From: Amanita rubescens
Lineage: Eukaryota; Basidiomycota; Agaricomycetes; Agaricales; Amanitaceae
Direction: 5' to 3'
NCBI GenBank assembly: GCA_015039365.1
Contig: WION01000445.1
Span: 1 to 43,352, forward strand
DNA length: 43,352 nucleotides
The position numbers and the translations under genes are program-made. Of this stretch, positions 11,608 through 22,250 are shown piece after piece. The notes beneath the pieces were generated by a model. The model was not told where the DNA came from and made no database searches. It saw only the letters and a program-made list of their open reading frames with translations. Numbering within the stretch: position 1 is the first letter of the stretch; each line of letters starts with the position of its first letter.

Positions 11608-14417
11608 TTAGGAAAAATGAATATTATCCTCCCAACCATTGGCATCCTTTTTCCATCTATGGCCTGCCTTGTCACTGTGAAAAACCAAAGAGCCTCTTAT
11701 ACCCTTGAAATTTAAGTTGTAATGCGTTAGAAATACCGACCGAAAGACAGAGGCATCTCCATTGCGTGCTGCAAATACAAGACCCAGTTCATGGTAAACT
11801 AGGTCACCACCTGTACAATCGGAGGCAACTAAAACCATGCAATGTTTATCATCACCCACATCTCTGTGGGAACGAGTTGCACAGTTGGCATTGACGACAA
11901 TGCCACTCCAAGGATCTGCAGGAGCATTTCCATTCAGTGGCAACTTCTGAATCCATGGTGATATTTCATTGTAAATATCTTCATGATGCTTTCTCATCTG
12001 AATATTTCATGAGCAATTATGATTTCTAATCAAACTTGAAGAAACTAAAATCATCTTACTGTCTCATTTTGCCAGTCAAACACAGGCTCCCAAGCTTTGA
12101 TAAACCGCTCATACTGGTCAATATTATCAGTCAATTCTTTTGACTGACGTGGCAGAACTTTTGATGTCGTGATAGAAGTCCACTTCTTTTTACCCATCTT
12201 TTGAAGATGATTGGGATGGATATCAACAAGCGCTCCATCTCCCTAAAATTTGTTTGGGAAAAATACAGTTATGGTTAGAAAAGAAACTCACCATTGTACT
12301 GTATCTATTATACCAGTCAAAATGAACAGCCTGACCAAAAGATGTATTGGCATCCTCAACAGATGCTGTGTCAACTTCTTGCAGGTGTCCTGGTAAGGAT
12401 GAACGGTAGCGATCAATTAAGGATGACCGGAGAGACTTGGGCATGTGCAAATGAATAGTTAGCAAGAAGATGCTATTGGCATCAAAAAATGTAATGGTTT
12501 TACTATCGCAAATGAGTAAAACTGCTGTACCTATAAATTATATATCACATACCACTTTGGAAATAAGTCTGGATCCAATCGCACAAATGTGTCATTAGTG
12601 CGATAACCTTTCTCAAGCATTTTATCCAACTGTATGATATAGTAAGTATGGTTAGCATGAATCTTTTGAAAGAATATGATTACCACATCTTCCAGCTCAT
12701 CAAGGCTGTTAACAGTTTGGGCCTCCTCTGCCAATGCACGCTGCTTGACAGTGAAACTATAGTTTTCCAGAGTATTGTGGCCTCTGTGCAAAGGTGGATT
12801 ATTGTTTGCTGGTAATGTTGAATCAAATGGAAGAGTTATGAATGCATGTTCAGGAGTATATTCTTCAACTTCAACAATTTTGGTAATTTGGGGGCAAGAT
12901 GATGCAATAGGGTCTTGCTGCCATGTTTCCAAGCACCGAATACCATTGAAATCACTAGATAAAAAAAATTGAAAGACATTATCATGAAGACATCACTTAA
13001 ACTTACTTTTTTTTAAAGCTGTTGAAGAATAAATCTGATTCCTTCAAATCAGAGCATAAAAAATTGGAGTCCAGCTGTAAAGCAACCAGCCTTGGTGTGA
13101 GGAGCTCCAGACCCAGCACAGATGAAAATGTAAGATGTGGCAGAGCCTCCTGAAGGTCATTCTGAAGGTGACGGATAGCTGGTATGATAGAACGGCGTAT
13201 ATTGATACTGAAATCATTATCAACATCTAAAAAAGCCTTCATAAATTTATGTTTGAGAAACAAAGAAGAGGAGAAAACACACCCAAAGGGGGATTTAATA
13301 TAATTTCACATATTTCTTTCACAGCACTGGTAGGTAGAGCTTTGAATTTCTTAATTGATCTAGTGCATGCCAAAATCATTAATGCATATAGAGACCCTAT
13401 ATTTTCATTAGATCATAAGAAGATTTCAAAATCAATGATCACATACCAGCCCCTGCAAGCGCTGCCAGCTTATATCCCCAATCCCTCCATCGCTTGCCTT
13501 GAGATTCTGTAAATCCTCCTCTCGATCTGTCTGCCTCCTTCCGAATAACTGTAATACTGTACTCTTCTTTGCTAAACTCTTGAAGGTATTCCAGTTTGAG
13601 AATGAATCGGATGAGGTTAATCATCATTTCAAAATCCAGTCCAACGCCCCTATCTTCACACTCTAGGATGCATCGAGCTATCTCATCCAAGCTATCTGAA
13701 TCTTTGGGTGGCAGGGAGCAGGTGGAAGCCATTGAACCCACTAAATCTGCCCCAATGATGCTTTGAAGCGCCCTCTGAAGACTTGACACAAAATCCCCCT
13801 GGTTGGTAAGGATTTGGGTAGCAGTAGTGGATAAGTCCCCAAGCATTTTGACAGTACGGACTTGTAAAGATGAACGTTGAGCCGCCTCCTCATCTGTTCG
13901 CCATCGCAGGCCAACACCACGCTTCCCAACACCATGCGTTGGGCAGGGAGGACATACAGTTGGAGGTGGAGATTGCCCTCCAGCATCACCTTCAATGGGT
14001 CTAGTGGATCGCTCTGATGTTGGAGAAGAGGGTGGGGGGGATGGTGTTGGCACAGTGGTGGGCAAGTCCAAAGCATCATCTGTGTCATCAAAGACGTGGT
14101 TTTCGGGTCTGTGCTGTGTTGCCAGGGGAGCCTGAGGTGATGGATGGTCTGTATTATTGAAGTCCACAGGTTGAAAAGCAGGTGATGAAACACGCATTTC
14201 ATTCTGTTGTAAGATCAGCAGATAATCTATGTTCCCATAGATAACATACCTGTAATGCCTCCATACGATGGAAGAGGGAGGCATGAAAGTTGCTAAAGTT
14301 TGCATATGGGCGGCATTGTTCGAGAAGCCAACCAAGTTCATCGGCATCCAGCTCAAGGTGAGCAGGCATGATGTCAGTACGAATGCGAGAAACCGATGTT
14401 TCCCAAAAAGGAGACAT
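11608..14417 (-). CDS. 2OG-Fe(II) dioxygenase, TET/JBP-like
   Basis: Nine exons read leftward (14250-14417, 13447-14203, 13281-13396, 13007-13236, 12684-12954, 12553-12629, 12292-12472, 12060-12242, 11608-11997) give 790 residues. Residues about 60-160 are Pro/Ser/Thr-rich. The middle is helical and unassigned. The last exon carries a double-stranded beta-helix oxygenase core: H705 and D707 (SHRDVGDD) with H753 (LTHYNLNF) would bind Fe(II), and R762 (KGIRGSLVFHSD) would bind 2-oxoglutarate. The spacing and the CTGGDLVYHELG / GDASVFRS blocks recall the large basidiomycete family related to TET/JBP enzymes, which oxidise 5-methylcytosine or thymine in DNA. Fungal members are often linked to transposons. 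Substrate is inferred, not shown. The ATG lies within an inverted repeat, so the true 5' end is uncertain. Confidence 0.66.
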
Positions 14418-14464
14418 TCCTAAAAAGGAGACGCTCGCTGGCGAGCGTCTCCTTTTTGGGAAAC
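14398..14464. repeat. Inverted repeat/hairpin over the dioxygenase start codon
   Basis: The right arm at 14441-14464 is the reverse complement of GTTTCCC-AAAAAGGAGAC-GCTCGC. Its inner 17 bases pair with 14422-14438 across a 2-bp loop, and its outer part pairs with 14398-14415. The word AAAAAGGAGAC thus appears twice on one side and once inverted. The dioxygenase ATG (14417) and codons for MSPFWETS lie in the left part. Confidence 0.88.
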
Positions 14465-15090
14465 AAGCTAGAGAACGGATAACAGGGCCTCATTGGAGAT
14501 TTTGGAGGTGTATTGAATGAAGCAGAGTCATCTGCAGTCATGTGTGAGGATTGCCAGTGGTCTTCTGGGTGGCGGGTGGGTCCAACTGAGTACGGCCCAA
14601 GGCCTAGTAGTTGGCACTTGAAATGTTCCTTTGTCCTAGACCCTCTCAGTGCCCGAGTCTCACCATTAATGTGTGCCCACAATGGATCGAAGAAAGTCGT
14701 GGTACATTCATAATTCTTCCTGCAAGCTGTTATGCTGACAGTGTCAAGCAGGCACGGCCTGCCCCAAACTCCGACCTCCATGCCCACACCAGCATCCTAT
14801 CTTGTGCCCTAGCGAACACACTGCGGTATTCACCCCGCCTGAAACCCTCCAACGCGTCCCCCACAGCATGTAGCAGCCCCACCCCACGCAAAGGTCGGCG
14901 ACACAAAACGAGGAGACTCAGAGTCCCCTGATCTGCTGGCCTTATATCGCATCGGTGGTTCTCTCTCCCCGATACCCATCTAGATTCCAAGTTCCGGCCC
15001 AAGAATGGGCATCCTGTACCAACACTTTCTCAAACCCGTTGTTGGACGAATGAGCACTTGGTCCCGCATCGCCATCATGATGGCGCGGAC
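14465..15090. other. No recognisable gene
   Basis: About 620 bases between the hairpin and the carbonic anhydrase remnant. Overlapping open frames run on both strands, but none has a motif I recognise. It may contain the former promoter regions of both neighbours. Confidence 0.4.
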
Positions 15091-15610
15091 ATGTCATACG
15101 ACGCTTCGAGAAACGATCTGGAAGAATTGTTCAAAGGGAACCAGGGATACAGTAAACACATGTCGACGCATCATCCGACAAAGCTGTTAGAGCAATTGGC
15201 AAGGGAGGGTCAACGTACGTCTTCTTTTCCTCTTGCCTTTCAAGTTGACGTTCATACTTCCTTCCAGGTCCACTGGCATTTGCAATGTTCTAATGCTCGG
15301 ACAGCAGGTAAGCTCAATTCAAAGCCTCTCATTGCCCATCTTCATCTGTCATACAGGCTGAGTGAACAAGCCATATTCAACACTAAACCTGGTACCATCT
15401 TCACCACACACAACATCGCAAACGTATTTGTAGAGGACGACGTGACCTCGTCAGTTCATTCCAGCTAGCCTCTTCTTGTCGTTGAATGAATCTTAGTGCC
15501 GCAGCCCTCAGATACGCTGTTGAAATCCTCAAGGTCAGACACGTTATCGTCATTGGACACTACGGATGCGGGGGTATCGCTGCTTCCATGGTTCCACCAC
15601 TGCCAACTCC
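15091..15610 (+). pseudogene. Beta-carbonic anhydrase remnant
   Basis: Pieces 15091-15214, 15268-15307, 15357-15449 and 15497-about 15610 splice in frame. They encode MSYDASRNDLEELFKGN, LLEQLAREGQ, PLAFAMF-stop-CSDSR, the GTIFTTHNIANVFVEDD block and [23 protein letters not shown]. The zinc ligands of beta-carbonic anhydrases (Cys of CSDSR, His and Cys of HYGCGG) are still readable. However, TAA at 15291-15293 falls directly before CSDSR, and homology ends soon after HYGCGG, so the C-terminal third is missing. The active enzyme interconverts CO2 and bicarbonate. The sequence then runs into an unrelated MYND-finger fragment, which argues for a rearranged pseudogene rather than a sequencing error. 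Confidence 0.75.
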
Positions 15611-15679
15611 TCAAAGCCCAGCCGAAGTTGCACTCTTAACATCTCGCTATCTACCTTTGTTTTAGAGGATGGATGCTGA

Positions 15680-16085
15680 TGAGTAACGCAACGCAGTGCT
15701 TTATGGACGTTGGGAACAGTACCCGCGAGGGTTTGCCAAGTGTCGAAGATGCCGCAAGGCCAAGTACTGGAAAAGAATGTCAGAGTACTGCGTGGAGCGA
15801 AGGTCACCGATTCTGGTGCAGCGCGAGGGATGGGGGTGAAGATGGAGGTGATAGGGACCGAGAAGGACCGAGAAGGACCAAGAAGGACATCATCGACCCG
15901 ATTCAGTGCTTCAGGCCTATATGCAAGTCATGGATGAAACTGGTGAATTGCGGGTTAAAGCTCCCAATGGGGACAAAGCGGCTGCTCATGGGCTCGACAC
16001 TCAAGCCTCGCCGAGAGCAGAAAGAGCGGCGAGGAGAGAGAGGGAAAGGCAGAGAAGGTTGCGGGACCTTGGCCATGATATCGCC
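15680..16085 (+). pseudogene. MYND zinc-finger protein fragment, frameshifted
   Basis: One frame reads VLYGRWEQYPRGFAKCRRC then RKAKY. Just after it, another frame reads GKECQSTAWSEGHRFWC. Together they rebuild a MYND-type Cx2C...CxxxC...HxxxC zinc finger. The join at about 15768 lacks two bases relative to the expected Cys-Gly codons, so the frame is broken. A third frame continues as a charged Arg/Glu-rich tail (15906 to about 16080: VMDETGELRVKAPN, then RERERQRRLRD). MYND proteins mediate protein-protein contacts. Only the C-terminal part is present, and it is fused to the carbonic anhydrase remnant upstream. Confidence 0.62.
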
Positions 16086-16199
16086 CAACGACCACCTGGG
16101 TTCGTGATCGACCCAATGTATGTGAGCGTATCAACTTGGCACGGTCCACGACTCGTACGTAGCCCATCCATTACGGAACTAAATTATGACCTGAACCGA

Positions 16200-17660
16200 A
16201 CTTCAAGGTCGTTCAACTGACGTCTTACTCATTTCGAAACGGTTGACGTGCAACTATCCTTAGTCTGTATGACTCATTTCGCGTCGTCGCGATCACGGAG
16301 GTCTCAGATATATCAACAGTATGCCTATGGTCTTCGCCTTCCGGATAGTGGACTGTTTCTTATGAGATCAATGGGGAGAAACTACTACAAGTTCAGGATG
16401 ACGGCGGTTTCCTCAAGTACGTACTAGAATCCATTCAATGACCATACCACTCACGTTGCCGTTTAGCGTGATGAGGGAATACTTCGCCTCCCTTGACCAA
16501 TCAGCCCATCCAAGCCCCCGATCGCGTGCCATAACGCGCTTCCAAGAGCTCCTTCTCATCCCCTTCCGAGAGTTTTCCGTTATTACAGAGGAAATGATCC
16601 TCTCGGAACGGAAACGTTTCCAAAACGAGATCATACACAACATCAAAGCCTTCTCTAAGCGTGCCGTGGTCCGGAACCTCAAGACTCTCGGTAGATTCAG
16701 CAAGGAACAAGCGGGGCTCATCTACAATGCCTTGTATAAGGCGATGTGTATTGAGCCGGCGCCACCTGCGACTGCGCCACCGCCGTCGTTGTTCACGACC
16801 AATGATGGGCATGAGGGGAAACCAGAGTCGAGGATCGGGTTGCGCACGTTTCGCCACTTTTTGAGTGAGATTGCGACGTGGGCTCGGGATGAGAAGATGA
16901 TTGTTATGAACGGTTTGACGGTGAGCTCCCGTTTGTCATGGAGAGTCTTTGCTGACGTTTACTCGTTTGATAGCGGCGTGTGGATCGTTAGGTCACGGAA
17001 CATGAGTTTATCGACCGGTTGTTCTACTTTTGGGATACGTCATGTCGGGGTGCGTTGTCGTTTCAGGTAGGCGGAAGTTTTACCACTTGCAATTCTTCTT
17101 TCTGATTTGCACCCGCCGATTGCAGGATCTTGTGTCGGGTTTGGATGGCGTCATGCTCAACGACTTGATGGAGAACATTGAATGGTTCCTCAACCTCCAT
17201 GACAAGAACAAGGACAGGTACCTTACCAAGGATGAAGTGTTGACGTTGTCCGAGTCGCTGCTGGTTCGTAGGCGTTTTCGCTTCATGCTAATTCGTTTAT
17301 AAACGAGTCTTTTAGTTCATTTTCCGATTCAGAGTTGGCGATGCTTACTTGGGCGCCGTTAGCAGGTTCATGAGTAACGCATTTGAATATGACGACACGC
17401 TCCTTCCGCAAAATGAAGGCAGGTCGGGCGAGGAAACGTCGGTTGAGACAAATCAACCTTACATCAATGATCAATCTTGCAACGTACGCCGATTATCAAT
17501 AGTCTTGCTAGAGCTTGATGATGCTATAGAGGATGATGAGGACTCTGACGATGATCCGTTTGAATAAGATAACGATCAAGTGATGGATGAAGTTGATGCT
17601 TTCCTCGAAGCGCATGATTCAGGTTTAACTGAGGAAGATAAGCGGGTTGTGAGTGGTACG
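16200..17660 (+). pseudogene. Rab-GAP (TBC, Gyp2-type) C-terminal remnant
   Basis: Spliced fragments read SFRNG, LYDSFRVVAITEV, MREYFASLDQSAHP, FQELLLIPFREFSVITEEM, VTEHEFIDRLFYFWDTSCRG, and DLVSGLDGVM through WFLNLHDKNKDRYLTKDE, an EF-hand-like loop. These match the region after the TBC domain of large fungal Rab GTPase-activating proteins. Two lesions are visible: a frame change near 16340, where the PSG segment shifts to DSGLFLMRSMG, and an in-frame TAG at 16989-16991 between VDR and VTEHEF. The GRAM and catalytic TBC parts with the Arg/Gln fingers are absent. An acidic tail ends near 17650. The remnant cannot encode a working GAP. Confidence 0.66.
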
Positions 17661-18433
17661 TCGTTTTGAGCGTCTCGGTTGTTAGCGTTGACTGATAAGA
17701 TTGGTAAAATATCTTTTGAATGCTAAGCCCGCACGTAAATGTACCAGTAGTATCCCTAATGCATCCCAGTGAGAAAACCGGCGGCAGGAATCTGCCTTGA
17801 TTGGGGGAGCAGGGCAAAGCGGGAGAAACGGCCGCGTCGTCAGAAGCATCTGACATCTTCTGTTTCTTTCGGGCTCGTAGCGCGCGTTCCCGACACTCTT
17901 TGTATCCCCCCAGGTACTCTGTCCACTCGCCCCCACATCGAATGATCTCCCAGAGGAGAACCGCGGCCGTTTCGTCTGCTGGGCAAGCTGAAGCAGATAC
18001 GCTCATTGCAATGATCAAGCGTTATGCCAGTGACGGTGTGCAAAAGCGCGAGGTGCTCGTCTGCATCCTCTTGCGAGGGAGATACGAGACGAGGTCTATG
18101 TCCGGGGCGCCGATGTTAGGCTGCTACAACCTCCATCCGCCGGACCCTGCCTGCTCGGAAAGACGCAAAACGATTCTAGTGTTGGCCTCGGTCTGTCGGT
18201 CATTGAGAACCGCGCTGATTCCTGTTCTTTTGGGAAACTATCGAAGCTTGCACGGCACCAGGCGCGCGAGTAAATTACCGGCCACAGAACCGCTTGAAGC
18301 GGTGGTGGAAGACCGTCTACAAATCAACCGTTCGACAGCTCAAAACTGTATGCAATCATCAGCCGTCGTACGTACGCATCGTATATCAAGTATGTTTCAC
18401 TCGTCTCCATGTGATTAGTACGCATTACCAATT
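17661..18433. other. Unassigned open frames, probably degenerate
   Basis: An open frame on the + strand (17801-18418, about 200 residues) and one on the - strand (17524-18018) overlap. Neither shows a domain I can name, and GC-rich sequence makes long chance frames likely. Given the remnants on both sides, this is probably more degraded gene sequence. Confidence 0.35.
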
Positions 18434-19336
18434 GTGCTGGAATTTAGGACACTCAACATCCTCATCACACTGTACTGCATCTCCACCCCCACCCGCAAAC
18501 TATCTCAAACTCTTACCTCTCTTTCCGAACTTAAGCACCATCCAAATAACTTCCCTATGGTGGATCGACCTCTGCCCTCGCAAACGAATCTGACGCCTCT
18601 CCAATCCCACCGAGTCCCTCCTACCTATCCCTCCACCTCAAATCCTCCTTCAAACACCTCATACTCCCAAATGTACACACCATCCTCCTCCCAAGCGCAG
18701 CAACACCCGTCCTCTCCTCCTTCCCAAACGCACGACAAGCCTACGTCGTTCGACGAGATGGTTAATGCAGCTCAAGAGGTACTTGCTCTCCCGGACCCTG
18801 CCTCACCCCGCCTCACTCCAGGCCACGTTAGCCATGTAAGTGTGAATTTCAACTTTGCTGACCCACCTCCCATCCACGCCCTCCGCCACTTAGTAATCAC
18901 GCCCGGTTGCACCATACCTGGTCCACCGGCACCCACTAACACCCTGTCTCACCCTGCCAAACCCCAGGTAGGCCGCATAAACCCATGTTTCGACGTTGCT
19001 GACCCACCACCCCCCTCCGTTGCCCTCTCACCACACTTAACCATGCTCCGTTGCGCTCCGGACCCTCTCGGACCCCCGCCACCCCCCGACTCCGCCGAAC
19101 CCCAGGTAAGCTGCGTAAATGTGGGTTTTGACGTTGCTGACCCCCAACGCCCTCCCTTGGCCACTCAACTGCACCCCACCGCAACGCTTGTTATATTGCT
19201 ATTTGCTGCCTCCATTTCGACGTTTTCAACGCTCGCTATTCCCCAGCTTCTATTTGCCATCACTTGGCTCTCCGTCTCTCATCACATAATTGTTTGTCGA
19301 TTTCCTCTCGTATTTTCATTGGTCTATAGTCTATAG
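18434..19336 (+). CDS. Proline/serine-rich hypothetical open frame
   Basis: A 300-residue open frame with no recognised domain. The first half is Ser/Pro/Thr/Gln-rich with one ordinary segment (TSFDEMVNAAQEVLALPD). The second half is a repeat of about 45 residues marked by the motif FDVADPPP. The C terminus is hydrophobic (LVILLFAASISTFSTLA) and may be a membrane segment or simply readthrough. The repeat DNA has splice-site-like borders, so part of this frame may be intronic or non-coding. I cannot assign a function and am not sure it is translated. Confidence 0.3.
   Translation: MLEFRTLNILITLYCISTPTRKLSQTLTSLSELKHHPNNFPMVDRPLPSQTNLTPLQSHRVPPTYPSTSNPPSNTSYSQMYTPSSSQAQQHPSSPPSQTHDKPTSFDEMVNAAQEVLALPDPASPRLTPGHVSHVSVNFNFADPPPIHALRHLVITPGCTIPGPPAPTNTLSHPAKPQVGRINPCFDVADPPPPSVALSPHLTMLRCAPDPLGPPPPPDSAEPQVSCVNVGFDVADPQRPPLATQLHPTATLVILLFAASISTFSTLAIPQLLFAITWLSVSHHIIVCRFPLVFSLVYSL
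18836..19160 (+). repeat. About 135-bp repeat with intron-like borders
   Basis: Unit 1 (18836-18967) and unit 2 (18968-19105) each start GTAAG/GTAGG, contain CGTTGCTGACCC or TTTGCTGACCC about 30 bases in, and end CCCCAG. A partial third unit starts GTAAGC at 19106. The units therefore carry donor-like, branch-like and acceptor-like words at fixed positions. Confidence 0.7.
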
Positions 19337-20213
19337 CTGTCATCCTCATGTACATCCTGTATTACAATGATAATAATAGATTTGATGTCCATTACAGACT
19401 GCCAGTGTCACCTGTGATATCTGAGTAGCAAGAGAGGCTTCCTGAAACTAGATGCTCTCAGAGTTGAATATTCAAAAGGTGCAGACTCAAGTAGTTGGAA
19501 GTTGGAAGTAATACAGCAAGCTGGACATGTCTTAGGGATCAAGACGGTCATAGTAGGAAGTACAAAGTGCAAAAGTACAAAGTAAGAAGTAAGAAGTATG
19601 GGGGAAAAGTACCACATTGTACAATATCTTGAGAGTAAAGAGTACCATTGTTGCCAAAAAAGTACTAACTGTTGATTACAGAGTAGAATAAATGCCGAAA
19701 AAGCACGTCATACCTATATCTCAAACAAGGGCTTTGTCAGTCTTGAAAGCTTCAACGTTCAACTTTCAATTGGCGATAGCCAATGTGCTGACAGTCGTAT
19801 TTAAGGATACGGAATTTGTTTCTGGGTGGTCTGTTTCATGTTCGCTTCCATCAGAACCCTGACGGTAGTGGTCTTAGTACTGGTACTAATGGAACTCCGA
19901 TTTCGTCGTCGAAACGGCTTATGTTTCCCTCTCCTTAAAGACCTCTGCACTCTCAGCTAATATGGTTCAAAATATGCAGACTATCTCTAATTGCCAGTGC
20001 AGTCATAAGTCAACAAATTCAACACCCCTTATAGTATCTGTGTCACCGTGTCAGAGGAATCTTTCGTTTACATCAATTCACACGGTCGACGGCCTCGGTT
20101 CCAATTTGGCTAGGAAGGCGAGGTACGTACGGCGGATGTTCAATGGCACGCTTTATAATGGACTGGTGGCTAGTCAACTAGTCACACGTGCAGTTTGAAT
20201 CATCCCTAGCAAC
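19337..20213. other. Non-coding spacer with AAGTA-rich patch
   Basis: Positions 19480-19660 are rich in AAGTA, GAAGTAAG and TTGGAAG words, the complement of the TACTT patch near 680-870. The rest is unremarkable and ends in the promoter of the lactonase-like gene. Confidence 0.5.
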
Positions 20214-21442
20214 ATGGTCAACTTCACCTTTCTGGCTGGCGGTTACGATGTTTTCATTGCCTCGTATCTGTTCTGTTCAGAGACACTAACTCTCAGCCTC
20301 TTGAACAAATATCCAACTGGCCAGAACCCATCCTGGATAAGTGCTCACCCATTAAACAAGGGCATTATCTAGTACGTCAATGTTAGCCCGGTTACCGAGG
20401 CCCATTTCAACCAGTTTATAGTGCAGTAAACGAGGCTACGGAGGGACTCGGAGCCGTGCAATCTTTCTTGGTCGATGGACAGGGAGAACTTACGCCAGCC
20501 ATTGCAAACATCTCCTCCGGTGGCAGCTCTCCACCATTCGTTGCCGGACTCTCAACTGGAGGAGCAGTTGTCGTTGTAAACTATTCTGGGGGCAACGGTA
20601 GAATAATTCCAACCATACGTGACGTTTTCTTCGATGATAGCGCTCCAATTATTACTTTCCCTTCCCCAGTGAACGGCAGTTCACACCCACATATGGCGCT
20701 TGAGCATAACGACGAAATCCTGGTTCCAGATCTGGTACGTTTTTTGTTCCATTATGGACCACAATTTTTTTAAATTTGTGGTTAGGGTGGTGACACGATT
20801 TGGCGACTTGCACGAAACGAGTATTCTGATTATTACGAAATTCAGGGCTCCATTCCTCAGCCTAAAGGTAGTGGGCCAAGACATATCGCGATATATGGTA
20901 AGGTGCAATAATCGCAATTATAGGTGAGAAACTGACGTTACTCCGTAGAGGACCGACTTTACACGCTGCATGAGCTGTCATCCACGTTAACAGTACAAAG
21001 AATACCGGCCGCGCCCAATGCTACCTCGCCTATCATTGCCAGCGTATCTATAACGCCGCCTAATCCACCGGCGGCCGCTCAATTTGCTGCGGCAGAAATC
21101 CTCATTCCCCCGCCTTCGCCGCAATTTCCCATTCCCTACATATACGTTTCTAACCGCAACACAGGTGGCCTTGACCCTCAAGGGGACACGATTGCCATAT
21201 TTGAGCATGTTAACAAAGACGAAAGCAACGAGGGTCTGCAATTGATTCAGCAGGTTTACACGGGCCTGGATCAAATTCGAGGGATGGAGTTTGGACCTGG
21301 GCCTTGTGAGTTTTTGGCTGCCAGCGGCGTGCAGGGCTCCGCTGGTGTTATAATACTTCGCAGGACCGATCAAGGGAGGAACTTGGAAATTGTCGCACGT
21401 AACCTCGACGTTCCCACAAGGACAAGCTTTGTCTGGTTGTAA
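20214..21442 (+). CDS. Lactonase-like seven-bladed beta-propeller protein
   Basis: Four exons (20214-20371, 20422-20734, 20786-20897, 20949-21442) give 358 residues. The order of segments fits the 6-phosphogluconolactonase/carboxy-cis,cis-muconate cyclase propeller family: LAGGYDVFIASYLF, LNKYPTGQNPSWISAHP, IIYAVNEATEGLGAVQSF, SSHPHMALEHNDEILVPDLGG, GSGPRHIAIY, then IYVSNRN and GMEFGPGPCEFLAASG. No signal peptide is evident, so it is probably cytosolic. Members hydrolyse sugar lactones or cyclise muconates; the substrate here cannot be told from sequence. The first ATG giving this conserved N terminus was chosen. Length is usual for the family, and all junctions keep frame. Confidence 0.85.
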
Positions 21443-22250
21443 TTAATCACCAAATTGACTGGAATAGGAAAGCTTAGACTTTGGATATATCTTGAACAAA
21501 TGGCTCCGTGAAACTGAACTTAAAAGAGCGGAGTCCGGTGTATCTAGACAACGGCGCGCAATGTCCTGATACTATAACTCCCACGATGTCTAAAAAAGTT
21601 TCCACCACCGCGAACACTAAGTACTAAGTGTCAAGTACCCAAGCTAGGCCAACCGTCAAAGTGTGCTTTCGCTCCTAACGGAAGCTTATGTGGGGAACCG
21701 GGGCTAGATCGCGTCGGTGTTGCTTCGGCCGCCAGATGGGATGCCTGCTTCCATTTTCCCGGGACTCGTGAGTCGTGTATACTGCATTGCTATAGCTCGA
21801 TCAGCGCTCTACTTATAAATTATCACGGCAGCACCGCCCAACCGAATAATTAAGCTCGCGCGCTCGGTTTCCACACCGCCCATAAAAGAGAAATGTCAGT
21901 GGCAAGGAGACACTGATATGAATATGACAGGCTAGCCGATTTTTGGAGGACATCCCTGCATCAGCGTGTCATCACAGCATTGAAAGGGCAAGGAAGTCTA
22001 TTGAATTGTTGGATTGTTGGATTGACGAGTGATGTATATTTGAAATGACAAACACCGTGGAAGCGGCGATAACGAAAATGTATTAACGCATGACCCAGGA
22101 TCGACCAAGGATCTCCCCATACTAGATTTTATTACGCGACACTGCACAAGTAAATTTTGGCCAAACAGACTGCTTTAAGTAAAGTCTCTTCCACCTGTTG
22201 AAACTCCAAATCCCTTTCTTTCGACTTACCCCTCATTGTGCCATTAAATA
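21443..22250. other. Intergenic spacer
   Basis: About 800 bases holding the lactonase 3' end and the acetate-transporter promoter. There is a short direct repeat TTGTTGGATTGTTGGATTG at about 22010-22030. Nothing else stood out. Confidence 0.4.

Noticed and set aside
17801..18418. 205-residue + strand open frame
   Set aside because: It overlaps an equally long frame on the other strand, has no motif, and lies between pseudogene fragments, so it is not listed as a gene.
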